Below are positions 1 to 11,625 of a stretch of DNA of 34,485 bases, piece by piece. Origin of the DNA: Acidobacteriota bacterium. GTDB taxonomy: Bacteria > Acidobacteriota > Vicinamibacteria > Vicinamibacterales > JACPPN01. The notes beneath the pieces are model-generated. The model saw nothing but the letters and a program-made list of their open reading frames with translations. It ran no database searches and was not told where the DNA came from. The position numbers and the translations under genes are program-made. The stretch spans positions 1 to 34,485 of the forward strand of contig JACPPN010000062.1 of the NCBI GenBank assembly GCA_016190995.1. The letters run 5' to 3'. Numbering within the stretch: position 1 is the stretch's first letter; each line of letters starts with the position of its first letter.

Positions 1-51
1 CGTTCACACATATCAATGGATCGCATTAAACATCTCCTAAGGCCAGAACGG

Positions 52-190
52 TGACAGATGAAGCAAGTTTTCTGTCATGAGCCTTAGGAGCTGTCGTAGC
101 CGCGGCCGCCGTGGCGGCCGCGCCGCTAGTAGCGAAGGTTCGCCTGTCCCGGCCGTGTCTTGTCACTCGGCGGTTTGAGGCGAAGCTTCG

Positions 191-194
<4 letters not shown>
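52..194 (+). repeat. Dispersed repeat family 1 (composite; palindromic core GTAGCGAAGGTTCGCC...GGCGAAGCTTCGCTAC)
   Basis: TGACAGATGAAGCAAG... module, GC palindrome CGCGGCCGCCGTGGCGGCCGCG (101-122), core arms 129-144 and 179-194. Confidence 0.85.
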
Positions 195-3064
<2,870 letters not shown>

Positions 3065-3084
3065 TCACCCCTTGACTCAGTGAT

Positions 3085-3128
3085 CCTGAATCCGGCGTCA
3101 AGAGCGCTCACCGCAGAGTACACGGAGG
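3085..3128 (+). repeat. Dispersed repeat family 2, diverged single-arm copy
   Basis: CCTGAATCCGGCGTCAAGAGCGCTCACCGCAGAGTACACGGAGG. Confidence 0.75.
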
Positions 3129-3216
3129 TGTACTCCTCCTACTATCGGCTTGGGCGGTCGAAGCAACTAGTACGGCCGGCGCGTCCCGTCGGGACCGTGC
3201 GTGGCGGCGAGCCGGG

Positions 3217-6200
3217 TCATGGCGAGCCCCCCTTGAACTGTTCGAACGCCACTCTCTTCTCTGCGTCCTCCACCAGCGGGAACGTCCCCAGCACGTGCTG
3301 GAATTCCGTGTCCGTCAGGCCGTACAGGCGCGCGACCAGTCCCTGCAGTTGCCCTGACAAGGCTGCGCGCTCCGCCGGCCGCATCGACAACATCGCCGCC
3401 AGCTTCGCGATGGTCGTCGCCACCGGATCGCCGCTCGGGAAACGTGGCATGGGAAGCCGTTCGATGACCGCGACGCTGACGTGCGTCGTGACGCGCGGGC
3501 GAACGAGATAGTTGGCGACGAAGCTGTTGAGCACCCCACACAGATAGGCCTGCTGCTCGTCGGACAGCTCGGACTGGAGGCAGAAGACCGTGTGCGTCGT
3601 GACCGCGCGGGCCGGCACGATGGCCGCGATGAGCGTCAGCCGGTTGGTCGGCGAAGCGACGTCGCGGTACGCGAGTCGTCGGCGTGTGAACCCGCTTCCG
3701 CGTCCGAGAAGCGCGCGCGCCGTCCGTTCGGCCATCCCGTATCGAACCATCCGGAGGGAAGCGGCGAATGGCTCGAGCTGCTTGCCTTCGACGACCGGAA
3801 TCATCTGCCGGTCGGATGCACGATGCGTCCAGTGTTGGAAGAAGCCCGGTTCCACCTCGACGAAGTGCTCGCGATCGTCGGTCGCATTCAGCTCGCGGCC
3901 GAACCGGATGTTCCAGCCCTCGGGAGAGCCGAACGGCGGGACGCGCGCGGAGATGCTGTCGACGATGGCGACGTCGAGCGGGGTGCGGAGCTCGGGAATC
4001 GCGCAGGCGTCGCCGGAAACTCGCGCGATGAAAGCCCGCGTCAGGGTGACGGGAAACGAAGCGGGATCACGCGCCTCGTCCGGAACCGTGTCGAGCGATG
4101 AGGGATCCCGCTCGCCGAAGCGGCAGCGCAGCCGTGTCGTGGACCCGCCTTTCGTGGAGGTGACGAGGAGGAACCTGACGCTGCGGTGAATCGGAAACAC
4201 GCCGCTGCGATTCTCGAACCCAACCAGCATGTCCGTATCGCAGCGGTCCAGGAGCATCCGACGCAATCCGCTGCACCCGCGATCCAGCGCGAGGCCTGAT
4301 GGAACGATCATTCCGAGCCGGCCGCCGCGCCGGAGCAGCGAATGAGCGCGCTCGATGAAGAGCTGATAGCTGTTCGGGTGTCCGTCCCGCAGCTCGCGGT
4401 ACACACCCGCGTCCCGTGCGAACCGCACGAGACGTTGGCGCCCTGAGCGCTCGCGCGCTCGCGCCTCCCGTTCCGCGCCGTCGGCCCGGACGACGTCCCA
4501 CGGCGGATTGCCGAGAATGGCATCGAAGCCGGGATTCGGCAACGGCCGGCCGGTCTCATCGAAGAAGATTTCAGGGAACTCGAGCGTCCAGTGAAAAAAG
4601 CGGTGCGCCGCCGCGATGCGCGCCGCCTCTTGCAACCAGGCCCCCAGCGGCGCGTCGACGCTGGTCGCCTGGCGCGCAAGAACCGCGTCTTGAAGCGCTC
4701 CAAATAGCTTACGCGACGGCACCGGTGAGCCGTCCCAGAACCAGCACGCACACCAGAGATCGGCTGCGCGCTTCCATCGCGCCAGCGGCGCCGCGGGCGC
4801 ACACAAGTCTTCGAGCGCGCGTTCCTTGTCGCGGACGATCGCGACCGTGTCGTCCGGCTGCAGCGCAAGGCGCCATCGCTCCGGAACCACGACGCTCATG
4901 GCGTTCGGCAGATCGGCTGGATCGAAGAGCGGCAGGCTGCCTGGCCGCCGTCTCCTGATCCTCGCGGGTGGCTGGCGCGCCAGGTCATCGAGCGAGGCGC
5001 CGACCAGACTGTCGCCCGCGCGGAAGTGATGATCGAGAAAGGTGAGCGGCCGATCGGCCGCCAGGGTCGCGAGCCACAATGACAGCCGCGCGAGCTGCAC
5101 GGCCATGGGATTCAGATCGACGCCATACAGGCAACGCTGTGCAATGGTCCGCCTGAACCCCGCCCGCATCCCGTCGTCGATGTCCGGCGACGCGCAGTCG
5201 CCGTTCGCGACGAGCGCGTTCTCGTACGCGGCCGCGAGATAGCGGCCCGCGCTCACGAGGAACGCGCCGCTTCCCATCGATGGATCGAGAACCCGGAGCC
5301 CGAGAATCTGCTCGGCGGTCGCCGTGTGCGTCAAGGGGTGGAGCGTCCGGCGGACGAGAAAGTCGGTGAGCGAGCGCGGCGTGTAGAACGTGCCGGTCGC
5401 CTTGCGGCGCGAGTCGCCCGGGCGGCGCGCGATCCGGACGGTGGCGTTGCGGCCGTCAGGCTCGAGTTCGGGCACGTAGTCGAGGACACCCTCGTAGACC
5501 GCGCCGAGCTGCTCGACGCCGAGATCTCGGTACGCGATCGGTTCCCGCCGATGCCCATCGCGCGCCACGCGGGTCGTCAAGGCCAGGACCGCGCGGCCCG
5601 CGAAGTGATCCCCGACGCGCGATTCGGCCATCGGCGTCCGCGAGGGCGCGAAGAGCCGGCCGTTGAACGGCGTCACGTGCAGGTCACCGGCGCGGCACCC
5701 GGCATGCGCCAGGCGGCAGATCGCCTGGAGCGCTTCCCACAGGCCTCGTGCCGGAGTTGTGTCGTCGATCGATCGGCGCAGCGATTCGATGGTGTAGCTG
5801 TCGCGGTAGACCGGATGCCAGACCGGCACCAAGTGGCGTGCCTCGGCGAAGAGCAGAAAGAGCACGCGGTAGACGATGGTGAGCGCCTGGTCGAAGCAGT
5901 CGTCCAGGCGAAGCGACACCTTGCCGCCTGGACGGCGTCCGGCGGCGAACGCGAGGAGAAGCTCGGACAGCGCCTCGCGGACGCCTTGCTGCAGGGAAGC
6001 GCAGACGCTCGACGCATGTCGATCCGAGGCCTGAAGGGCCTGCTCGACGAATGAAGGACCCTCGAACGATTCCGCCGCCAGGAGACGAAGCGCAAGCGTT
6101 GCTTTGCCGTCATCGTCCGCGAGCGCAGCAAGATCGATGTCCAGGTGGCGTCGCGCGTACGAACGGTGCGCGTCGACGAGGCGCAGCCATGAACCGTTGA

Positions 6201-6597
6201 AGCAGAAGCACCAGCGCGAGGCTGACGCGAGCGCCTCGCGCACGGCAGCACGCCATACGCCATTCAGGCTGGCGTTCCACGTCACGATGGCAATCGGGAC
6301 CCCGGTGCCCCGCGCGGTCGTCAGCAGGCCGAGGGCCGCCGCCGGAGTGTCCCATCTGACGATCTGCAGATCGAAGCCCAGCACCGCGGCGAGCGGAACG
6401 GCGGCACAGTCGATCAACAGGCGCAGCCCCGTCGCCGGTCCGACGCTTGCACACGTCTGGAGCCACCAGCGCCGGAACGCGCGGGCGCGCCGATCCAGCG
6501 ACGGTGGCGGCACGCTGCCGCCCATCTCGGCCAGCTCGGATTCGAGAAAGGAAATGGAAAAGAGAGAACCACGGAAGACGGCGGGCATGGAACCCAT
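3217..6597 (-). CDS. Eco57I/type IIG-like N6-adenine DNA methyltransferase
   Basis: Motif I-like LRVLDPSMGSGAFL, catalytic FDAILGNPPWDVV, RKATGTFYTPRSLTDFLVRRTL. ORF track starts at 6690, but an ATG at 6597 (MGSMPAVF) is preceded by AAGGAGGAAGTGAC, a strong SD, so 6597 is preferred. Confidence 0.88.
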   Translation of the reverse strand: MGSMPAVFRGSLFSISFLESELAEMGGSVPPPSLDRRARAFRRWWLQTCASVGPATGLRLLIDCAAVPLAAVLGFDLQIVRWDTPAAALGLLTTARGTGVPIAIVTWNASLNGVWRAAVREALASASRWCFCFNGSWLRLVDAHRSYARRHLDIDLAALADDDGKATLALRLLAAESFEGPSFVEQALQASDRHASSVCASLQQGVREALSELLLAFAAGRRPGGKVSLRLDDCFDQALTIVYRVLFLLFAEARHLVPVWHPVYRDSYTIESLRRSIDDTTPARGLWEALQAICRLAHAGCRAGDLHVTPFNGRLFAPSRTPMAESRVGDHFAGRAVLALTTRVARDGHRREPIAYRDLGVEQLGAVYEGVLDYVPELEPDGRNATVRIARRPGDSRRKATGTFYTPRSLTDFLVRRTLHPLTHTATAEQILGLRVLDPSMGSGAFLVSAGRYLAAAYENALVANGDCASPDIDDGMRAGFRRTIAQRCLYGVDLNPMAVQLARLSLWLATLAADRPLTFLDHHFRAGDSLVGASLDDLARQPPARIRRRRPGSLPLFDPADLPNAMSVVVPERWRLALQPDDTVAIVRDKERALEDLCAPAAPLARWKRAADLWCACWFWDGSPVPSRKLFGALQDAVLARQATSVDAPLGAWLQEAARIAAAHRFFHWTLEFPEIFFDETGRPLPNPGFDAILGNPPWDVVRADGAEREARARERSGRQRLVRFARDAGVYRELRDGHPNSYQLFIERAHSLLRRGGRLGMIVPSGLALDRGCSGLRRMLLDRCDTDMLVGFENRSGVFPIHRSVRFLLVTSTKGGSTTRLRCRFGERDPSSLDTVPDEARDPASFPVTLTRAFIARVSGDACAIPELRTPLDVAIVDSISARVPPFGSPEGWNIRFGRELNATDDREHFVEVEPGFFQHWTHRASDRQMIPVVEGKQLEPFAASLRMVRYGMAERTARALLGRGSGFTRRRLAYRDVASPTNRLTLIAAIVPARAVTTHTVFCLQSELSDEQQAYLCGVLNSFVANYLVRPRVTTHVSVAVIERLPMPRFPSGDPVATTIAKLAAMLSMRPAERAALSGQLQGLVARLYGLTDTEFQHVLGTFPLVEDAEKRVAFEQFKGGSP

Positions 6598-6616
6598 GTC
6601 ACTTCCTCCTTGTTGC

Positions 6617-6632
6617 CGAATCCCGAATCCCG
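6617..6632. repeat. Short heptamer repeat CGAATCCCGAATCCCG, same unit as the array at 9297-9391
   Basis: Two tandem CGAATCC units in the 37-bp gap between helicase stop and methylase start. Confidence 0.7.
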
Positions 6633-6634
6633 CC

Positions 6635-9229
6635 TCAGACGACCCCAACGAGCACCAACTCCATCTCCTCGCGCTCGCGTCGCGCGGCACCGGCCGCCGC
6701 CGCGAGACGCCGCTCCAGCTCTTCGATCAGCAGCTCGCCCTCGGTGGCCTGACGCGGTCCCTCCTCGCGCGCGCGGGGATCGAACAACCCCGGTTGATGA
6801 AGCTGGCGTGACTCGCGCAAGGCATGTTCGAACAGAACGCGGTCGCGGTCGCGCTGAGCGGCAGACCCGGCGAGATGCCGGTCCACTGCGGCGAGCTTCG
6901 ATCGAGCCTCGACGCCAGCGCGATCCGTCAAGATCGGCCGCCACTTCACGAGAAGCTCTTCGATCTTGTGTCGCGCGTCGACGTGAGCGTGGAAGCGCGC
7001 GGGGAGGCGCGCGGGAAGGTGCATAGCGATCATGTCGCTGTGGATCGGCCGGCCAGTGCCGTCGAGACACGCGAGTCGAAAGATCGCGAGAAGCCCCTGG
7101 CGGTTCAGGACTCGGCTTCTCCTCAACGTGCTCACCCAAGGGCCGCGTCGCTCGAGGTTGGCAACCAGCGTGGCCGAGTCCGCTCGCGACAGCGAGTGTG
7201 GCGCATCCGGTGGCGCGAGCAGCCTCCGGACGGTCTGGAGACGACCAAGCTCGACTTCCGCTGCGGCTGAGACATCGACGTGCCTGAAATCCGTCCCCGC
7301 CACCCCGGGGGAGTTGGCACGGGCCCCGGCGTCGTGTGCCGATCGACTATCGAGACCATTGATGGCATCAGAAAAGACGCTGTCGCCGCCGAGCATCGCG
7401 ACGGGAATCGAGTCCGCGGGAATTCGTCCCAGGACATCGGCCACGTCACCGATCTGGCGTCGCACGCGCTCGACCCGCGTGGCGAGTCGCCCGAGAAGGC
7501 TTTCCTCGCGCGTGCCCCGCGCGACGAGATGCGTCGCGTGCACGCGGCGCTGCTGCCCGATGCGATCGAGGCGGCCGACCCGCTGCTCGAGACGCATCGG
7601 GTTCCAGGGCAGCTCGTAGTTGACGACCCATCGCGCGCGCGCCTGCAGATTCAGGCCCTCGCCCGCCGCGTCGGTCGCCAGCAGAACACGCGCGCTGCCC
7701 GTGTTGAAGCGCTTTTCCGACTCTCTACGGTCGGCGCGCGAAAGGCCGCCGTGCAGGAGTGCGACCGTCCCCAGTGGCGCGACGGCTTCGGCCAGTCGGG
7801 CCAGGGTGTCGCGGTATTCCGTGAAGACGATCACCGAATCCGTGGTGCGACGGATCACCCGCTGGAGCGCGCGGCACTTGCTTTCGTGCAGCGCGGCGCG
7901 TCTGGCCGCCTCGAGCACCCGCGTCAGGCATGTCCGTTCGGTTGCCCGATCGATCATTCCCGGCGACGCGAGAACCGAGGCCGGTTCCTCGTCGGCCTCG
8001 TCCGTCTCACCCAGACAGCGTGGATCCTCGAAGGGCAGCGACCCCTGTTCGGCGGCCGCCCCCGGGTCGTCGACGAGCTGCAGGCGCCGCGCGACCGAGC
8101 GCGCCAGGGAGTCGGCGCTCGACAACGCGCGCTTCTGGAGGACGCACATGGCGACGATCGGCTGGCTCGTCTCGCGGCCCGCGGTTTCCGCGACGACCAG
8201 CCGGATGTACCGATCCAGCTCGTCGTGCATGCACCGTTCGTCCGGCGTTGTGGCCACGTGCAGCAGCTTCGTCACCCGCGTCGTGAGCTGCCCGACGTCG
8301 CGGCGCGTACGGCGGAACATCGCGATCGGGTCACGCGCGCGTTCGCCGATGCGCCCGATGCCGCACATCCATGCGAAGGCGGCGTCATCGCCCGCGTGTG
8401 GCGTGGCTGTCAGGAGAAGGACCCGGCGGCTGTTCGATGCGATGACGCGCGCGGCGGCGCCGCGGTCGGTGCCAATCGACGCGCCGTGCGCTTCGTCGAT
8501 GACGAGCAGATCCCACGGCACGCGACGTATCGCGGCCAGCACGTGCGCCTGCTTGATGAAATCGAGCGAAGCAATCGCAAGACGGGGGACCATCCACGGA
8601 TTGATCGACGATGGAAGCAGGGCGCTTTCCCGTCTGAGTATTGCGGCATCGAGGATCGAGACCTCGAGACCGAACCGATCCAAGAGCTCCTCGCGCCACT
8701 GATCGCGAATACCGGCCGGCGTGAGAATCAAGGCACGCCGCATGTCGCCGCGTGCCCAGAGCTCGGCGAGCGCCAGCGCCGCCTGCACGGTCTTGCCCAG
8801 TCCCACTTCGTCGGCCAGCAGCACGCGCGAGCTGAGGCCGCCGACCAGGGCGAGCGCGGGCTCGAGCTGGTAGGAGACGAGGGTGACGCGCGCGAAGGCG
8901 GCGACATGCAGGCCGTCGCAGGGCGCGGACGTTACCGCCAGGGCACGAAACGCGCGCGCCCACCGGCCGCGTCCGACCATCCGCACCGCTTCGGTCCGCG
9001 TGAGGCGATGCGGCCTGTCAAACGGACACAGAAAGGTGCGGCGCTGGTCGCGGTTGGCCGGCTCAACGCCCGTGACCGCTATGGCCGTGCAATCGTCGAA
9101 TGGCTGCACGTGCCGAACGCGCCACGCGTAGTCGCGCACCCGGACGAGATCGCCAGCTCGCACCTCGAATGACGGTTTCTGCAATGTGCACCTTTGAGCT
9201 CGGGCGCAGCAATCGCGATGCAGCGGCAC
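6635..9229 (-). CDS. SNF2/DEAD-like helicase (DISARM DrmD-like / RapA-like architecture)
   Basis: Walker A LADEVGLGKTVQAALALAE, DEAH LLVIDEAHGAS, LLLTATPHAGDD, helicase C LLHGGLSRADRRESEKRFN..VLLATDAAGEGLNLQ..LPWNPMRLEQRVGRLDRIGQ. Track start is GTG; a downstream TTG/GTG start is possible. Confidence 0.88.
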   Translation of the reverse strand: MPLHRDCCARAQRCTLQKPSFEVRAGDLVRVRDYAWRVRHVQPFDDCTAIAVTGVEPANRDQRRTFLCPFDRPHRLTRTEAVRMVGRGRWARAFRALAVTSAPCDGLHVAAFARVTLVSYQLEPALALVGGLSSRVLLADEVGLGKTVQAALALAELWARGDMRRALILTPAGIRDQWREELLDRFGLEVSILDAAILRRESALLPSSINPWMVPRLAIASLDFIKQAHVLAAIRRVPWDLLVIDEAHGASIGTDRGAAARVIASNSRRVLLLTATPHAGDDAAFAWMCGIGRIGERARDPIAMFRRTRRDVGQLTTRVTKLLHVATTPDERCMHDELDRYIRLVVAETAGRETSQPIVAMCVLQKRALSSADSLARSVARRLQLVDDPGAAAEQGSLPFEDPRCLGETDEADEEPASVLASPGMIDRATERTCLTRVLEAARRAALHESKCRALQRVIRRTTDSVIVFTEYRDTLARLAEAVAPLGTVALLHGGLSRADRRESEKRFNTGSARVLLATDAAGEGLNLQARARWVVNYELPWNPMRLEQRVGRLDRIGQQRRVHATHLVARGTREESLLGRLATRVERVRRQIGDVADVLGRIPADSIPVAMLGGDSVFSDAINGLDSRSAHDAGARANSPGVAGTDFRHVDVSAAAEVELGRLQTVRRLLAPPDAPHSLSRADSATLVANLERRGPWVSTLRRSRVLNRQGLLAIFRLACLDGTGRPIHSDMIAMHLPARLPARFHAHVDARHKIEELLVKWRPILTDRAGVEARSKLAAVDRHLAGSAAQRDRDRVLFEHALRESRQLHQPGLFDPRAREEGPRQATEGELLIEELERRLAAAAGAARREREEMELVLVGVV

Positions 9230-9296
9230 GCGCTCGCCGTCTGGCGTGGGAACGCCGAGCGGCGTGCCTCCAGGAAAGGCAAGCGGGATACCAGTC

Positions 9297-9391
9297 GGGG
9301 CTTGGGACTCGGGGCTCGGGATTGGGGATTCGGGGCTCGGGCTCGGGACTTGGGATTAGGGGCTCGGGGTTCAATCCCGAATCCCGAATCC
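9297..9391. repeat. Degenerate heptamer tandem array (GGGGCTT GGGACTC GGGGCTC GGGATTG GGGATTC GGGGCTC GGGCTC GGGACTT GGGATTA GGGGCTC GGGGTTC) followed by inverted units AATCCCG AATCCCG AATCC
   Basis: Read directly; G-runs every 6-7 nt for about 11 units, then strand switch to C-rich units. Confidence 0.9.
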
Positions 9392-9404
9392 GTCGGACCG
9401 GACG

Positions 9405-10283
9405 CTACGGCGCGGGGACCGCTTTCGCGTAGATGTCGAGGAGGCTGCCGAGGCCCCATGACTCGAGCAGGCGCCGATACATGGTGACCGCCGTGGCGAA
9501 GCGGCCGCGTGGTGCGGGCATCGGCGTTTCCCGCAGCGTCACGCCGAATCCCGCCACCACCATCAGGCGCGCGAGCGTTCGCGGCGTGAAGAACCACAAG
9601 TGATGCACGGCCGCGTAGTGACGCCAGCGATGTCGCTTCAGGCCGAGGCGGCTCTGCCAGCTCTTGATGCGCGCACTGACGCCGGCGAGGTTCGGCACGG
9701 CGACGAGCAGAACGCCCCCTTCGTCGAGAAGCTCCCGCGCGCGCCGCAGCTGAACGAGCGGATCTGGCGTGTGTTCGAGCACCTGGTTGAAGCGCACCGC
9801 CGCGAACTTCCGATCGCCGAAGTCGATCGACTCGAGCGGGCCCCTCCACAGCCCGGTCGCGCTTCCCGCCGCCAGCGGGCTCAAGACGATGTCCATTCCG
9901 AAGACGCGCCAGCCTCGCTCGGACGCGAACCGGAGGAACGCCCCGGCGCCGCAGCCGACGTCGAGCAGGTCGCCGCGGTGTCCCGTCAGCCGTTCGAGAC
10001 GATCGAGCTGCCGCCCGAACATCGCGCGCTGCACGGGAGACACGGTCGCTTCGTGTGCCCGGTGGTACTCGTCCGTGTAGAGCGCGCGGGCGAGGTCGTC
10101 GGCCGGCGGACGCGGGCTGTGGAGCTCGAGGCCGCAGCGCGAACACCGCGCGAGACGAAATCCCTGGTAGTCGATGGCGAACGGCACTGGCGGGACGCCG
10201 CAGATCGGGCAATCGACCGGCTCGCGACGGGGCAGCGCGGCCTCGACGACCGCGCGCGGCTGACCGAAGAGCGGTTGGGCCAT
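9405..10283 (-). CDS. Class I SAM-dependent methyltransferase (Methyltransf_23-like) with N-terminal zinc-ribbon-like CxxC pairs
   Basis: CPICGVPP...ARCSRCGLELHSPRP, SAM motif GDLLDVGCGAGAFLRFASERGWRVFGMD, FNQVLEHTPDP; ATG at 10283 in the ORF called to 10286. Confidence 0.88.
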   Translation of the reverse strand: MAQPLFGQPRAVVEAALPRREPVDCPICGVPPVPFAIDYQGFRLARCSRCGLELHSPRPPADDLARALYTDEYHRAHEATVSPVQRAMFGRQLDRLERLTGHRGDLLDVGCGAGAFLRFASERGWRVFGMDIVLSPLAAGSATGLWRGPLESIDFGDRKFAAVRFNQVLEHTPDPLVQLRRARELLDEGGVLLVAVPNLAGVSARIKSWQSRLGLKRHRWRHYAAVHHLWFFTPRTLARLMVVAGFGVTLRETPMPAPRGRFATAVTMYRRLLESWGLGSLLDIYAKAVPAP

Positions 10284-10295
10284 CAACTCATTTCA

Positions 10296-10363
10296 CCTGA
10301 ATCCGGCAGTCAAAAGCTCTCACCACAGAGAGCGCGGAGCCCGCGGAGACTGGAAAAGCTGAC
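10296..10363 (+). repeat. Dispersed repeat family 2, single-arm copy
   Basis: CCTGAATCCGGCAGTCAAAAGCTCTCACCACAGAGAGCGCGGAGCCCGCGGAGACTGGAAAAGCTGA; also shares GGAGACTGGAAAAGCTGA with the 30164 copy. Confidence 0.85.
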
Positions 10364-10496
10364 CGCGAGCTCACGGAGATCGCGTCACGCGGCCGTGGAC
10401 GCTATTGCAGCGCGGTCCGGTCGCCGGAACCGGGATTCGCAGCCGGGCGACGCCAACACAAGTGCACCTCGGAATAGGCCCCGTGCCGCGCAGAGT

Positions 10497-10505
10497 GCTA
10501 GAATG
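10497..10505 (+). promoter_or_regulatory. Candidate -10 (GCTAGAATG) of LysR copy 1
   Basis: Identical GCTAGAATG lies upstream of LysR copy 2 at 29111-29119. Confidence 0.5.
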
Positions 10506-10562
10506 TCGCTCCTCCCGGGTCCACGGCGCTGGTGCAATCCACGTCGAGAATAGAGGTCAGCG

Positions 10563-11507
10563 ATGGACATCCATCAGCTCGAGCACTTCTTGGCTGTCGT
10601 CGACGAAGGCACCTTTACGCGCGCCGCCGGAAAGATGTGCCGGACCCAGCCGGCAGTGAGCCAAAGCATCAAGAAGCTCGAGGACGAGCTCGGTACCGCG
10701 CTCTTCGAACGCGACACCCACGATCTGACGCTGACGGATGCGGGCAAGCACTTGGTGGGTTACGCGCGGCGCATGATCCAGCTTCGAGACGAGGCGGTAC
10801 GATCGGTCGGCGAACTCCGGGAATTGAGCGCGGGCACGCTCGCGATCGCCTCGCACGAGACCGCGGCCCTCTACCTGCTGCCCGGACCGCTGCGAAAGTA
10901 CGCCCAACAGTTTCCCGAGGTCAGAGTCGGCGTCTCTCGTAGCCCGCTCGACGAGATCCCCCGGCGCGTGCTCGATCGAGAAGTCGACCTCGGCTTCGTG
11001 ACCGAGGACCCTGGCACGCCCGACTTGGCCTCGTTGCAAATGTACTCGGACGAGCTGGTCCTCATCGCATCGCCCGGGCATCCTCTAATCACCCGGAAGG
11101 TCGTACGAATTGGCGATCTGGGCAGCGAGCATTTCGTCATCCACCACCTGTGTGCTACCAGCGTCCGCAGGATTCTTCAGGTCTTCGACCAGCATCACAC
11201 GCCGTTCAGAGTGGTCGCCGAGCTCTGGAGCTTCGAGAACATCAAGGACTTCGTCGAGCAGGACATCGGGTTGGCCATCGTGCCGCGTGTCACTGTCCTG
11301 CAGGAGCTGCGCACAGGCCTCCTCGTCGAAGTGCCCGTCGCCGGCCTTCAGATTCCGCGCCGAACGCTCCTTCTCTTCCGGGATCGGTACGTGTCGGATG
11401 CCGCGCGCGGGCTGTTGAACATCGTGAGCACCTTTGACTGGAGCCGCTGGCACGCCGAGAAGACCGTCGGTATCGGAGCAGAATCGCGCGCCCTCAGAAC
11501 AGGCTGA
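10563..11507 (+). CDS. LysR-family transcriptional regulator (copy 1)
   Basis: N-terminal wHTH MDIHQLEHFLAVVDEGTFTRAAGKMCRTQPAVSQSIKKLEDELGTALFER; about 314 aa; SD GAGG upstream. Confidence 0.95.
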   Translation: MDIHQLEHFLAVVDEGTFTRAAGKMCRTQPAVSQSIKKLEDELGTALFERDTHDLTLTDAGKHLVGYARRMIQLRDEAVRSVGELRELSAGTLAIASHETAALYLLPGPLRKYAQQFPEVRVGVSRSPLDEIPRRVLDREVDLGFVTEDPGTPDLASLQMYSDELVLIASPGHPLITRKVVRIGDLGSEHFVIHHLCATSVRRILQVFDQHHTPFRVVAELWSFENIKDFVEQDIGLAIVPRVTVLQELRTGLLVEVPVAGLQIPRRTLLLFRDRYVSDAARGLLNIVSTFDWSRWHAEKTVGIGAESRALRTG

Positions 11508-11537
11508 TGCGGCCAGCGTCCTAGCCTCGCAAAAGAA

Positions 11538-11598
11538 GACGCGCCGGCCGCGTCGCGCGCGGGACTTGATGGGACGCACGCGACGCGGCCGGCGCGTC
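11538..11598. terminator. Bidirectional hairpin terminator between convergent genes
   Basis: GACGCGCCGGCCGCGTCGCGCGC / 15-nt loop / GCACGCGACGCGGCCGGCGCGTC: 23-bp stem with one mismatch, between LysR end (11507) and TonB-receptor end (11626). Confidence 0.7.
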
Positions 11599-11625
11599 GA
11601 ATCGAACGATCGGCCCCGACTCTGA

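Noticed and set aside
7280-9172. 630-aa plus-strand ORF opposite the helicase
   Set aside because: Antisense shadow of a gene with intact helicase motifs
9297-9391. Possible CRISPR array
   Set aside because: Units are 6-7 nt, contiguous and degenerate with no spacers; no cas genes in the window
9079-10212. 377-aa minus-strand ORF covering the heptamer array and methyltransferase
   Set aside because: Its EPRAPNPKSRARAPNPQSRAPSPKPR stretch is just translation of the heptamer repeat; it overlaps the real SAM methyltransferase in another frame
10440-10480. Possible fifth copy of the 31-nt motif upstream of LysR copy 1 (CCAACACAAGTGCACCTCGGAATAGGCCC)
   Set aside because: Only the ends vaguely match; the AAA/TTT core and CTTAT box are absent
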